Source: DATARR01 sp044868005
GTDB taxonomy: Bacteria > Acidobacteriota > Thermoanaerobaculia > Multivoradales > UBA5704
Direction: 5' to 3'
Assembly: GCA_044868005.1 (NCBI GenBank)
Contig: JBIOVX010000095.1
Coordinates: 1-64,000 of the forward strand
DNA length: 64,000 nt
Under the pieces are notes generated by a model. It was given only the letters and a program-made list of their open reading frames with translations, made no database searches and was not told the origin of the DNA. The position numbers were made by a program, and so were the translations under genes. This document shows, one piece after another, positions 48,440 through 55,707 of this stretch. Positions within the stretch are counted from its first letter, which is position 1. Every line of letters starts with the position of its first letter.

Positions 48440-49894
48440 ATGCTGAAAGAACGAGCTCGCATCCTTACGGTCGCGATCTTCACCCTCGACCTGCTGCTCG
48501 TTGCCGCCGCTTTCCTCTGTGCTTACGGCCTGCGCGACGCCGTGCTGCCGCGGTGGGCGCCGGGCACGTTCCCCGGCCGTCTCTACTCGCTCAGCGACTA
48601 CTTGCCGCTGCTGCCGCTGGCCCTCGCCATCTGGGGCGCGCTGCTGTTGAGCTCGGGCCGGTATCGCTCGCACCGCACCGTGCTGCTCCTCGAGGAGGCC
48701 TGGGCGATCATCCGCGTCTGCGTGAGCGGCGCCATCATTTTCACTCTGGCCCTGTATCTCACCCGTCTCGACGAGCGGCTGCTGGGCGACGATCGCGTCA
48801 GCCGTTTGTGGGCCCTGCTGTTCGCCGTCTTCTCCTGTCTCTTCCTGCTCAGTGAGAAGCTCGGGTTGCGGCTCACTTCGCGCTACGTGCGCTCGCACGG
48901 TTTCAACTACCGCACGGTGCTCATCGTCGGCACCGGGTCCACGGCTCTGAGCATTGCCGATTCCATTCAGGGCCACCGCTTCTGGGGCTTCCGCATCCTC
49001 GGTTTCGTCCGCAATGGCCATCAGCCGGAGGAGCCCTGGCCGAGCCGCTTTCCGATCCTCGGCGAGATCGCCGACATCCCGCGCATTGTCGAGAGCAGCG
49101 TCGTCGACGACGTCATCTTCGCCGTCCACCGGCGCGAGCTGGACCGGCTGGAGGATCTCTTCCTGAGTCTGCAGGAGCAGGGGATCCGCACGCGCTTCGC
49201 CATGGATCTCTTTCCGCACACCCGCGCGCGCATCGAGCTCGAAGAGCTGGACGGCATGCCCCTCCTCTCCTTCGCCACGACGCCGACGAGCCAGCTCAAG
49301 CTCATGCTCAAGCGGACTCTCGACGTGGCCGTGGCCTCGCTCCTGCTGCTCATCGCGCTGCCGATCGTGGGCATGATCGCGCTGGCCATCCGGCTTACCT
49401 CCGGCGGCAAGGTGCTCTTCCGGCAGACCCGCTGCGGCCTCAACGGCCGGGTCTTCACCCTCTACAAGTTCCGCACCATGGTGGAGGGTGCCGAGGAGCG
49501 CCGCCGCGAGCTGATGCACCTGAACGAGATGGACGGTCCGGTCTTCAAGCTGCGCAGCGATCCGCGGGTGACCGGCTTCGGCCGCTTCCTCCGCCGCTAC
49601 AGCCTCGACGAGCTGCCCCAGCTCTGGAACGTGTTGCGCGGCGACATGAGCATGGTGGGACCGCGGCCGCCGATCCCCGAGGAGGTGGCGAAGTATCAGC
49701 GCTGGCAGCGCCGGCGGCTTGCCATGAAGCCGGGCCTCACCTGCCTCTGGCAAGTGAGCGGGCGCAACGACCTCGACTTCGACCGCTGGATGCAGCTCGA
49801 CCTCGAGTACATCGACTCCTGGTCACCGACGCTCGACTTCAAGATCCTGCTGAAGACGATCCCGGCGGTGCTTTCGGGGAAGGGTGCGTCGTAG
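48440..49894 (+). CDS. polyprenyl-phosphate glycosylphosphotransferase (WcaJ/EpsE-type initiating enzyme)
   Basis: A 484-residue polyisoprenyl-phosphate hexose-1-phosphate transferase that starts repeat-unit synthesis by loading a sugar-phosphate on undecaprenyl phosphate. Four N-terminal helices (about 8-135) precede a Rossmann-like CoA-binding domain (VLIVGTGSTALSIADSIQGH, about 155-265). The catalytic C-terminal domain follows (KRTLDVAVASLLLLIALPIV, FRQTRCGLNGRVFTLYKFRT, RYSLDELPQLWNVLRGDMSM, VGPRPP). Complete length. The first sugar is not predictable. Confidence 0.95.
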   Translation: MLKERARILTVAIFTLDLLLVAAAFLCAYGLRDAVLPRWAPGTFPGRLYSLSDYLPLLPLALAIWGALLLSSGRYRSHRTVLLLEEAWAIIRVCVSGAIIFTLALYLTRLDERLLGDDRVSRLWALLFAVFSCLFLLSEKLGLRLTSRYVRSHGFNYRTVLIVGTGSTALSIADSIQGHRFWGFRILGFVRNGHQPEEPWPSRFPILGEIADIPRIVESSVVDDVIFAVHRRELDRLEDLFLSLQEQGIRTRFAMDLFPHTRARIELEELDGMPLLSFATTPTSQLKLMLKRTLDVAVASLLLLIALPIVGMIALAIRLTSGGKVLFRQTRCGLNGRVFTLYKFRTMVEGAEERRRELMHLNEMDGPVFKLRSDPRVTGFGRFLRRYSLDELPQLWNVLRGDMSMVGPRPPIPEEVAKYQRWQRRRLAMKPGLTCLWQVSGRNDLDFDRWMQLDLEYIDSWSPTLDFKILLKTIPAVLSGKGAS

Positions 49895-49927
49895 GCGGTT
49901 GCCCGTCCTCGAATTCCTGAAGGGGAT

Positions 49928-50554
49928 CTACACCGCTCGCACCCAAGCGGCGACCGTTCTCTTGATTTCCTTCCAGTCCACTTTCCAAATCATCCTGGGC
50001 ATCCGCTCAGCGTCTGCGTCATCGAAGTAGGTTAGAGCATAGAGGACATGGCCGGTGTCCTCGACGTTAAATTTCGCGCGGTACCACTCCAGCATGTCCG
50101 CAAGAGAAAAGCCGTTGTGGCCAAGGGCGAAGAGATCGACGAAGTCCTTCTTCGAGCCCCTCTGTGCGATGGCGGAGAGCTTCATACAAGCTAGATCGCG
50201 GAGTCCGGCAAGGTTGCAGCCGAACTCCCGCCAGGCTAGGAGGGAATCGAGCATCCGATAACGGAATTCGAGAAAGCTGACGCGCACGCCGTGGACGGTC
50301 CCGTACAGCGTGCCTGCGCTGATCTGCCCTGTAATAAAGGGAATCCCGCTCTCCCGGATCTCTTGGGAAAGACGCAGAGGGTCGGGTATGCGGTCGCTGT
50401 GAAACCAATCGAGGTCTACGGACCGGCGATGACCCAGGTGCAAGGCGATCGCGGTGCCACCGGCGAGGTAGAAGCCGTCAGCCACCGATTTTGGACCGAG
50501 GAGCCGCAAGACTTTCCGCTGTCGCTCGGTCAGAACCTCACCATGAAGGCTCAT
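49928..50554 (-). CDS. AbiEii-type nucleotidyltransferase toxin
   Basis: A 208-residue nucleotidyltransferase. The active-site block is FYLAGGTAIALHLGHRRSVD then LDWF, with the two catalytic acids spaced as in AbiEii/MenT toxins. CMKLSAIAQRGSKKDFVDLF is the second conserved segment. AbiE toxins modify tRNA or nucleotides and give abortive phage defence. ATG 50554 overlaps the preceding stop (ATGA). The upstream partner is not the usual AbiEi winged helix but a DUF6922-like protein, also commonly paired with this toxin type. Confidence 0.87.
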   Translation of the reverse strand: MSLHGEVLTERQRKVLRLLGPKSVADGFYLAGGTAIALHLGHRRSVDLDWFHSDRIPDPLRLSQEIRESGIPFITGQISAGTLYGTVHGVRVSFLEFRYRMLDSLLAWREFGCNLAGLRDLACMKLSAIAQRGSKKDFVDLFALGHNGFSLADMLEWYRAKFNVEDTGHVLYALTYFDDADAERMPRMIWKVDWKEIKRTVAAWVRAV

Positions 50555-50907
50555 GGATGGGTGCGGCGATCCCAGACCTGCCGGCCCTCGCTTTTCAGCC
50601 ACTCATCGACCCGGCGGCGTGGGATGTCGAGCATGAGCTGCCAGTAGCGGAGCTGGCGCGGTGAGAGACCTCGTCCCTCGTGACGTTCGATCCAGCCGCG
50701 GATGGCCTCGTCTCCCGCTGCCGAGCGGAGCCACTGAACTGTCTCCCAGGGGCCCGAGGCGAGGACGCGTCCGATGATCATCTCCTGATCCCGGTCCCAC
50801 CGCAGCGAACGAGGATCGAGGTCCCAGAAGAGTTTCTTCACAGGAGCCGGAAGAGAATTGCGAGACCTTGCCGTCCTCCCGTTCGCATTCACCATGCGGT
50901 CATTCAT
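50551..50907 (-). CDS. putative antitoxin partner of AbiEii (DUF6922-like)
   Basis: About 118 residues. The core LFWDLDPRSLRWDRDQEMII, GRVLASGPWETVQWLRSAAG and LSPRQLRYWQLMLDIPRRRV fits small helical proteins encoded in front of AbiEii-type nucleotidyltransferases. ATG 50907 is favoured; the longer reading runs through the VapC 3' end. The stop overlaps the toxin start by 4 bp. Antitoxin role is from context and family association. Confidence 0.75.
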   Translation of the reverse strand: MNDRMVNANGRTARSRNSLPAPVKKLFWDLDPRSLRWDRDQEMIIGRVLASGPWETVQWLRSAAGDEAIRGWIERHEGRGLSPRQLRYWQLMLDIPRRRVDEWLKSEGRQVWDRRTHP

Positions 50908-50920
50908 CGCGGTTAAGATT

Positions 50921-51361
50921 CTAACTTCTAGATCGATCGTTGAAGGGGTTCTCGACAGTGATCCCGCCATAAGCCTGCCGGTCGCCGAGATCTTCGGAGA
51001 GGACCCGCGAGCATCCGGCCCGGCGCGCAGCTTCGAGGATCGTGGCGTCCCAGGGAGAAATCTTCCACCGTTGAGCAAGGCCGAGCGCGGCTAAGACCAA
51101 CTCGGGAGCCATCTCTACTACGGACCATTCCCCGAGCGCCCGGACATATTCGAAGGCCTCGCTGGGGGGAAGGGCGATCTTCGCCTTCCGGGTGACGTTG
51201 ACGTACACCTCCAACATCACCTGCGTGCTGATGGCGTAGCACCCCTCAGCGAAACCTCGCGTCACAATCTCTCGTGCTCGCCTTTGCTTCTCCGGCTCGT
51301 CGTTGCTGACGGCATAGACGAGTACATTGGAATCTACAAAGGCCACCAGATCAGCGCTCAT
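50921..51361 (-). CDS. vapC: VapC-family PIN-domain toxin
   Basis: A 146-residue PIN ribonuclease. Acidic residues: D10 in FVDSNVLVYAVSND, E in ISTQVMLEVYVNV, D in ISPWDATILEAARR and D in VLSEDLGD. ATG 51361 overlaps the vapB stop by 11 bp, the usual coupling. Such toxins cleave tRNA or rRNA. It lies between the AbiE-like pair and the CPBP protease on the same strand. Confidence 0.92.
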   Translation of the reverse strand: MSADLVAFVDSNVLVYAVSNDEPEKQRRAREIVTRGFAEGCYAISTQVMLEVYVNVTRKAKIALPPSEAFEYVRALGEWSVVEMAPELVLAALGLAQRWKISPWDATILEAARRAGCSRVLSEDLGDRQAYGGITVENPFNDRSRS

Positions 51362-51587
51362 GCAGTTCTGCTCTGGTGGGACGGGGGCCGCCAAGTTGGA
51401 CAGAGGGGCGGTCCAGAAGGTGCTGAATGCGCTCCAGCGCCGCGAGCCGTCGGCTCTCCTGACTCACAATCTCCTTCAGAAAGCCGCGCACCATATCGTT
51501 GACGGAGGTCCGGCGCCTGGCGGCCACGGCCCGCGCCTCCTTCAGGAGCTCTTCCTCGACCACCAAGGTGACGTTCAATCTCCTCAT
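51351..51587 (-). CDS. vapB: VapB-family ribbon-helix-helix antitoxin
   Basis: A 78-residue antitoxin (MRRLNVTLVVEEELLKEARA then RRRTSVNDMVRGFLKEIV, an RHH fold) with a C-terminal tail ending RAELHER that should bind VapC. Starts at ATG 51587. It would repress the vapBC operon as a complex with the toxin. Gene order and overlap are standard. Confidence 0.9.
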   Translation of the reverse strand: MRRLNVTLVVEEELLKEARAVAARRRTSVNDMVRGFLKEIVSQESRRLAALERIQHLLDRPSVQLGGPRPTRAELHER

Positions 51588-51611
51588 CGGCAGAGCCCTC
51601 CAGGGGTCAGC

Positions 51612-52493
51612 TTAGCACGGATTACGTGCAGGCGTTTCGTTCGCGGGCCACAAACGCAGCTCCGCACCCCGCATGCGAAGCAGAAAATACGCAGCACCGA
51701 TCCACAACAGCGCGACGGTGAGCCAGGCGACCAGCGAGGTGCTCAAGGCAAAGGGATTCGTGGCGCCCGCGACCCCCGAGGGAACGATGTCCTTGGTGTT
51801 GTTCACGGCCGCGTGCATCAACATCACGAGCAGCAGGCTCCCTTCGGTGCGCCAGTAGAGCCATGCCATGGCGACGGACAGCGCGGTGACTTGCAGGAGG
51901 TAAATCGGAAACGACTGGCCGGACGTGTCGGTTCCCTCAATGAGGAAGAGAGGGAGATGCCAACACGCCCAGATCACTCCGAGCAGGATGCTGCTCCATC
52001 CGAGCCCGAGGCGCGCCGCCAGCCGAGGCAGAGCATAGCCGCGCCATCCGATCTCTTCCCCGGCCTGTACCCACATCGAGATGGCGGTCGCGAGGAGCAT
52101 GATGTACCAGGGCGTTGATCCAAACCGTGGCCATGCGCCCGTGGCGAGGCGATGCACGAGCGCTACGGTGAGCTTGATCGCCGCCATGTAGCCGGCGGCG
52201 AACACATACCAGCGCGCTCCAACCTGCCAATGCAGAATCCGGCGCAGCAATGCCTGTACTCCCGCGCGCCCGCCGGCTAGCGCCGTGAGCGCGAGAGCGA
52301 CCAGCCCCGGAGCAAAGGTGCCGAGGAGGAACAGCGGCTCCATTCCCGTGACGACAGGACTCGTAAGCCCGGCTCCTCGGGAGAGGGCGATCGAGGCCAT
52401 CCAGCACGTCCAAGCCACAGCGTACGTGAGGGAGAAAAACCCAAGGAGGGCGCCGATGACTGCTCCACGTCGCGAAGGGATGAGGGCCTGCAT
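51612..52493 (-). CDS. CPBP-family intramembrane metalloprotease
   Basis: A 293-residue protein with seven or eight membrane helices. The CPBP (CAAX prenyl protease 2/abortive infection) motifs are EEIGWRGYALPRL (E-E-x3-R), WACWHLPLFLI (FxxxH type) and a later MLMHAAVNNT (HxxxN). CPBP proteins include CAAX proteases and bacteriocin immunity factors, so function remains open. It is the last gene of the interrupting accessory segment. Confidence 0.9.
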   Translation of the reverse strand: MQALIPSRRGAVIGALLGFFSLTYAVAWTCWMASIALSRGAGLTSPVVTGMEPLFLLGTFAPGLVALALTALAGGRAGVQALLRRILHWQVGARWYVFAAGYMAAIKLTVALVHRLATGAWPRFGSTPWYIMLLATAISMWVQAGEEIGWRGYALPRLAARLGLGWSSILLGVIWACWHLPLFLIEGTDTSGQSFPIYLLQVTALSVAMAWLYWRTEGSLLLVMLMHAAVNNTKDIVPSGVAGATNPFALSTSLVAWLTVALLWIGAAYFLLRMRGAELRLWPANETPARNPC

Positions 52494-52647
52494 ATACCGA
52501 TGCTACGGGTGTTTGTTACGGAGGGTTGCAGTTCAGGACGGGCCGCCGAAGCTTAGACGCGCCGTATCGTAGCCGCCTGCTACAGGAGCGCAGACTCCTG
52601 CTACCTGAGCGTAGCCGCTGAATACGGAATCGAACTTATGGAGTGGA
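52494..52647. other. intergenic gap with small palindrome
   Basis: 154 bp without a gene, at the junction of the accessory segment and the glycan operon. It contains CAGGAG (52583-52588) and CTCCTG (52595-52600) around CGCAGA, flanked by GCTAC/CTAC repeats and two GTAGCCG phrases. That looks like part of a dispersed palindrome. No promoter or terminator is convincing. Confidence 0.5.
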
Positions 52648-53796
52648 CTACTTAGTTGCGGCGCCCACTACTCTCTCGCACAGCTCCTCGATCCGCCGCG
52701 CCACCTCGTCCCAGTCGTAGCCCGCCGCCCGCGCGAGAGCGTTCTCGTGGAGGCGCGACCATTCCTCTCCATCCAGCATCAGCTTCTCCAGGACCTCCGC
52801 CAAGGCGCCGGGCTCGGGCGGGCAGCACAGCCCCTCGACACCGTGACGGACCAGCTCGGGTACCGCGCTCTCGGGCGACTCGCAGTAGACGACCGGCAGA
52901 CCTGCGGCCATGGCTTCCAGTGGAAAGAGACCGAAACCCTCGCGCTCCGAGGGCTGGACGGCGATGCGCGACCTTCCCAGGTTCTCCCACACCTCGCGGC
53001 TGGTCTCGACGTGGCCGCGAAAGTCCACGCGATCCGCGATCCCCAGCTCGTCCGCCAGACGCACGAGGGTCTCGCGAAAGGGACCATCGCCGAAAACGGT
53101 CAGCAGCACGCCGGGATGGCGCGGCGCCAGCAGCGCGACGGCGCGCAGCAGGAGGTCGATCCGCTTCTCGCGCAGCAGGCGGCCGGCGTAGATGAGCGGC
53201 GGTCCCTCGCCGTGGCCGGCCGCGGCGGCCTGCTGCACGGCGGCCACGTGAATGCCGCAGGGCACGAGCTCGACGCCGCCGCGCCGCCTTTTGCGGGCGA
53301 GGCGCTCCCGGGTGAGCTCGCTGGTGGCCGTCACCGCCGTGCCGAGCTGTCCCATCAGCCACTCGATGGTCTTGTAGACCGGCGCCTTCCATCGCCCGAC
53401 GTAGCCCTTCCAGTAATCGCCCCAGTACTCGTACCAGGTGACGAGCAGAGGCTTCCTCGCCAGCGCGCACTTCACGGCCAGCGGCAGGATGTGGATGTAG
53501 GGCATGTTCGCGGTTTCCACCACGTCGAAGCCGCGCACGTCCACCCGCGGCACGGTGAAGGCGAAGCGGATCGCCTTGCGCGTGCTGCGCTGGCCGGCGG
53601 CGTTGTAGAGCGCTCCCAGTTCGCCGAGCGACCGCACCTTGAGGCGCGGCGGAATACCGGGCAGCGGCTTGCAGAAGCCGGCGAGCGTCACCTCGTGGCC
53701 GCGCCGGCAGAGCGCCGCCGCCAGCTCGTAGTTGCGGTGCTCGACTCCGCCGATGAAGTCGGGATAGACCGTCTCGTAAACGATGAGGACCTTCAA
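52648..53796 (-). CDS. GT4-family glycosyltransferase
   Basis: A 382-residue GT-B enzyme. N-terminal VYPDFIGGVEHRNYELAAAL is the glycine-rich acceptor-side motif. The donor site in the C-terminal half is shown by PLIYAGRLLREKRIDLLLRA, VFGDGPFRETL and AVQPSEREGFGLFPLEAMAA with the conserved E-x7-E. It should use a nucleotide-sugar donor in the cytoplasm. It starts 1 bp downstream of the GT2 stop, last gene of a minus-strand ubiA-GT2-GT4 operon. Confidence 0.93.
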   Translation of the reverse strand: MKVLIVYETVYPDFIGGVEHRNYELAAALCRRGHEVTLAGFCKPLPGIPPRLKVRSLGELGALYNAAGQRSTRKAIRFAFTVPRVDVRGFDVVETANMPYIHILPLAVKCALARKPLLVTWYEYWGDYWKGYVGRWKAPVYKTIEWLMGQLGTAVTATSELTRERLARKRRRGGVELVPCGIHVAAVQQAAAAGHGEGPPLIYAGRLLREKRIDLLLRAVALLAPRHPGVLLTVFGDGPFRETLVRLADELGIADRVDFRGHVETSREVWENLGRSRIAVQPSEREGFGLFPLEAMAAGLPVVYCESPESAVPELVRHGVEGLCCPPEPGALAEVLEKLMLDGEEWSRLHENALARAAGYDWDEVARRIEELCERVVGAATK

Positions 53797-53797
53797 G

Positions 53798-54751
53798 CTA
53801 CTTCCACGGGATCAGCGCGGCGATCTCGGCCGAGCGCCGGTTGATGGTGGAGAGCAGCACGCCGCAGGCGAAGGAGAGGGCGGCGAGGAGGAAGAGCGCC
53901 GCCGAGAGCACGGCGAGAGGCAGCCGCGGCACCAAGCCGGTGCGCAGGAACTCGGTGACCACCACGGTGCCGCCGGCGAGCGAGAGGACGAGGAAGAACA
54001 GCGCCAGCAAGCCGAAGCAGGTCATCGGCTTGTAATCGCGGAAGAAGGTGAGGATGGCGAGCAGGATGCGGGTGCCGTCCCGGTAGGTGTGCAGCTTGCT
54101 CGGGTTCTCGGCGGGCCGGGCGCGGTAGTGCACCGGCACCTCGGCCACGGGGAACCTTTGCACGGCGGCCTGCAGCGACAGCTCGGCTTCCACCTCGAAG
54201 CCCTGGGCGATGAGCGGCGTCGCCTCCAGGAACCGCCGGGTGATCACCCGGTAGCCGGAGAAGAGGTCGCGCGTCTTGACGCCGAAGAGCAGCCGCACGA
54301 GGAAGATGAACAGGCGGTTGCCGAAGGAGTGGCCGGCGCGGAAGGCGCCCTGCTCGAAATCCGTCAGGCGCGTGCCGATCACCATCTCCGCTCCGGCCTC
54401 GGCGGCGGCGAGGAGCCGGGGGGCGTCCGCGGCCGGGTAGGTGTCGTCCCCGTCCACCATCACCAGCAGGACGGCGCCGTCCGCCCGCGCCTTGCGGAAG
54501 CCGGAGAGGAGGGCGAATCCCTTGCCCGGGCGCGGCTCGCGGATCACCTCCGCGCCGGCCCTGCGCGCCGCCGCCGCCGTGTCGTCTCCCGAAGCGTTGT
54601 CCACCACCAGGATCTGCGCCGCCGGCAGCGCGGCGCGGAAGTCGGCCACCACCTTGCCGATGGTGAGTGCCTCGTTGTGGCAGGGGATGACGACCGCGAC
54701 GCGCGCGGCGGCGGGGGCATCGCTGGGGAGCGCGTGGAGCGTTTCGGTCAC
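53798..54751 (-). CDS. GT2-family polyprenyl-phosphate glycosyltransferase (DPM1-like) with C-terminal membrane helices
   Basis: A 317-residue protein. The N-terminal GT-A domain shows VAVVIPCHNEALTIGKVVAD, VDNASGDDTAAAARRAGAEV, the MVDGDDTYPA metal site and RDLFSGYRVITRRF, like dolichol- or undecaprenyl-phosphate sugar synthases. Two hydrophobic helices end the protein (CFGLLALFFLVLSLAGGTVV, LAVLSAALFLLAALSFACGV). It probably makes a polyprenyl-phosphate-sugar used as donor by GT-C enzymes such as that at 42184. Confidence 0.92.
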   Translation of the reverse strand: MTETLHALPSDAPAAARVAVVIPCHNEALTIGKVVADFRAALPAAQILVVDNASGDDTAAAARRAGAEVIREPRPGKGFALLSGFRKARADGAVLLVMVDGDDTYPAADAPRLLAAAEAGAEMVIGTRLTDFEQGAFRAGHSFGNRLFIFLVRLLFGVKTRDLFSGYRVITRRFLEATPLIAQGFEVEAELSLQAAVQRFPVAEVPVHYRARPAENPSKLHTYRDGTRILLAILTFFRDYKPMTCFGLLALFFLVLSLAGGTVVVTEFLRTGLVPRLPLAVLSAALFLLAALSFACGVLLSTINRRSAEIAALIPWK

Positions 54752-54799
54752 GTCGCGAGCCTCGGGTTCAGCCGGCGAGGCGGAATCCTACTGCATGCT

Positions 54800-55675
54800 T
54801 CACCCGCGGCCATAGACGATCCACAGCACCGCCAGCCCCCAGAGCAGGATGTTGACGAGGAACGGCGGGTCGCGCAGGATCGCTTCCGTCGGATTGCGCT
54901 CGCCCGGCCGCTGATACATCAGATAGAGGTAGCGGAAGATGCCGTAGAGCACCAGGGGGATGGTGTAGACGAGGTTCTCGGTGTGGAACTTCTGCACCGT
55001 TTCCGGCGCTACGGCGTAGAGCGCGTAGGAGACCACCGCGGAGGCGGTGACCACGTTGATCATCTGGTCGAGGAAGGCGGGACTGTAATGGTCGAGCACC
55101 GGCCGCTGCCCCGACGCCGCTCCCGCCAGCAGGGTGATCTCGTGCCGGCGCTTGGAGAAGGCGAGGAAGAGCGCCAGGAAGATGGTGCACAGGAAGAGCC
55201 AGCGCGAGGCCTCGACGCCGGTCGCCTCGGCTCCCGCCTCCACCCGCAGCACGAAGCCGAGGCTGATCGACATCACGTCCAGGATGACCATGTGCTTGAA
55301 CCATAGGGTATAGAGGACATTGATGATCAGATAGGCGCCGAGGATGCGCGCGAAGGGCGGCCCCAGATAGAAGGAGGGGGCGATCGCCACCCCCGCGAGC
55401 ACGACGACGGCGGCCACGGCAACAGGAACCGGCAGCGTGCCGGCGGCCAGGGGACGCAGCCGCTTCAAGGGGTGCCGGCGGTCCTCCTCGCGGTCACGCA
55501 GGTCGTTGATCAGGTAGACGGCGCTCGAGGCGCAGCAGAAAGCCACGAGGGCGAGGAGCGCGCGGGTGGCGGCTGCGGCGTCCAGCAACAGGTCGCCGAA
55601 GACGAGCGGCGCGAGGACGAAGAGGTTCTTGGCCCACTGCGCGGGCCGCAAGGATTGGACAAGGGGTCGGATCAC
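54800..55675 (-). CDS. UbiA-family prenyltransferase (decaprenyl-phosphate phosphoribosyltransferase-like)
   Basis: A 291-residue membrane enzyme with about eight helices. The substrate motifs are YLINDLRDREEDRRHPLKRL (NDLxDxxxD) and a second acidic loop near residues 185-210. The N-terminus LRPAQWAKNLFVLAPLVFGD resembles DPPR synthases, which join phosphoribose to decaprenyl phosphate, rather than ubiquinone UbiA enzymes. With the adjacent GT2 and GT4 genes this suggests a polyprenyl-linked pentose pathway; the later epimerase genes are not seen. Confidence 0.88.
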   Translation of the reverse strand: MIRPLVQSLRPAQWAKNLFVLAPLVFGDLLLDAAAATRALLALVAFCCASSAVYLINDLRDREEDRRHPLKRLRPLAAGTLPVPVAVAAVVVLAGVAIAPSFYLGPPFARILGAYLIINVLYTLWFKHMVILDVMSISLGFVLRVEAGAEATGVEASRWLFLCTIFLALFLAFSKRRHEITLLAGAASGQRPVLDHYSPAFLDQMINVVTASAVVSYALYAVAPETVQKFHTENLVYTIPLVLYGIFRYLYLMYQRPGERNPTEAILRDPPFLVNILLWGLAVLWIVYGRG

Positions 55676-55707
55676 CGGCCTATTCTAAGGGAGAGGACTC
55701 GCCGCGC

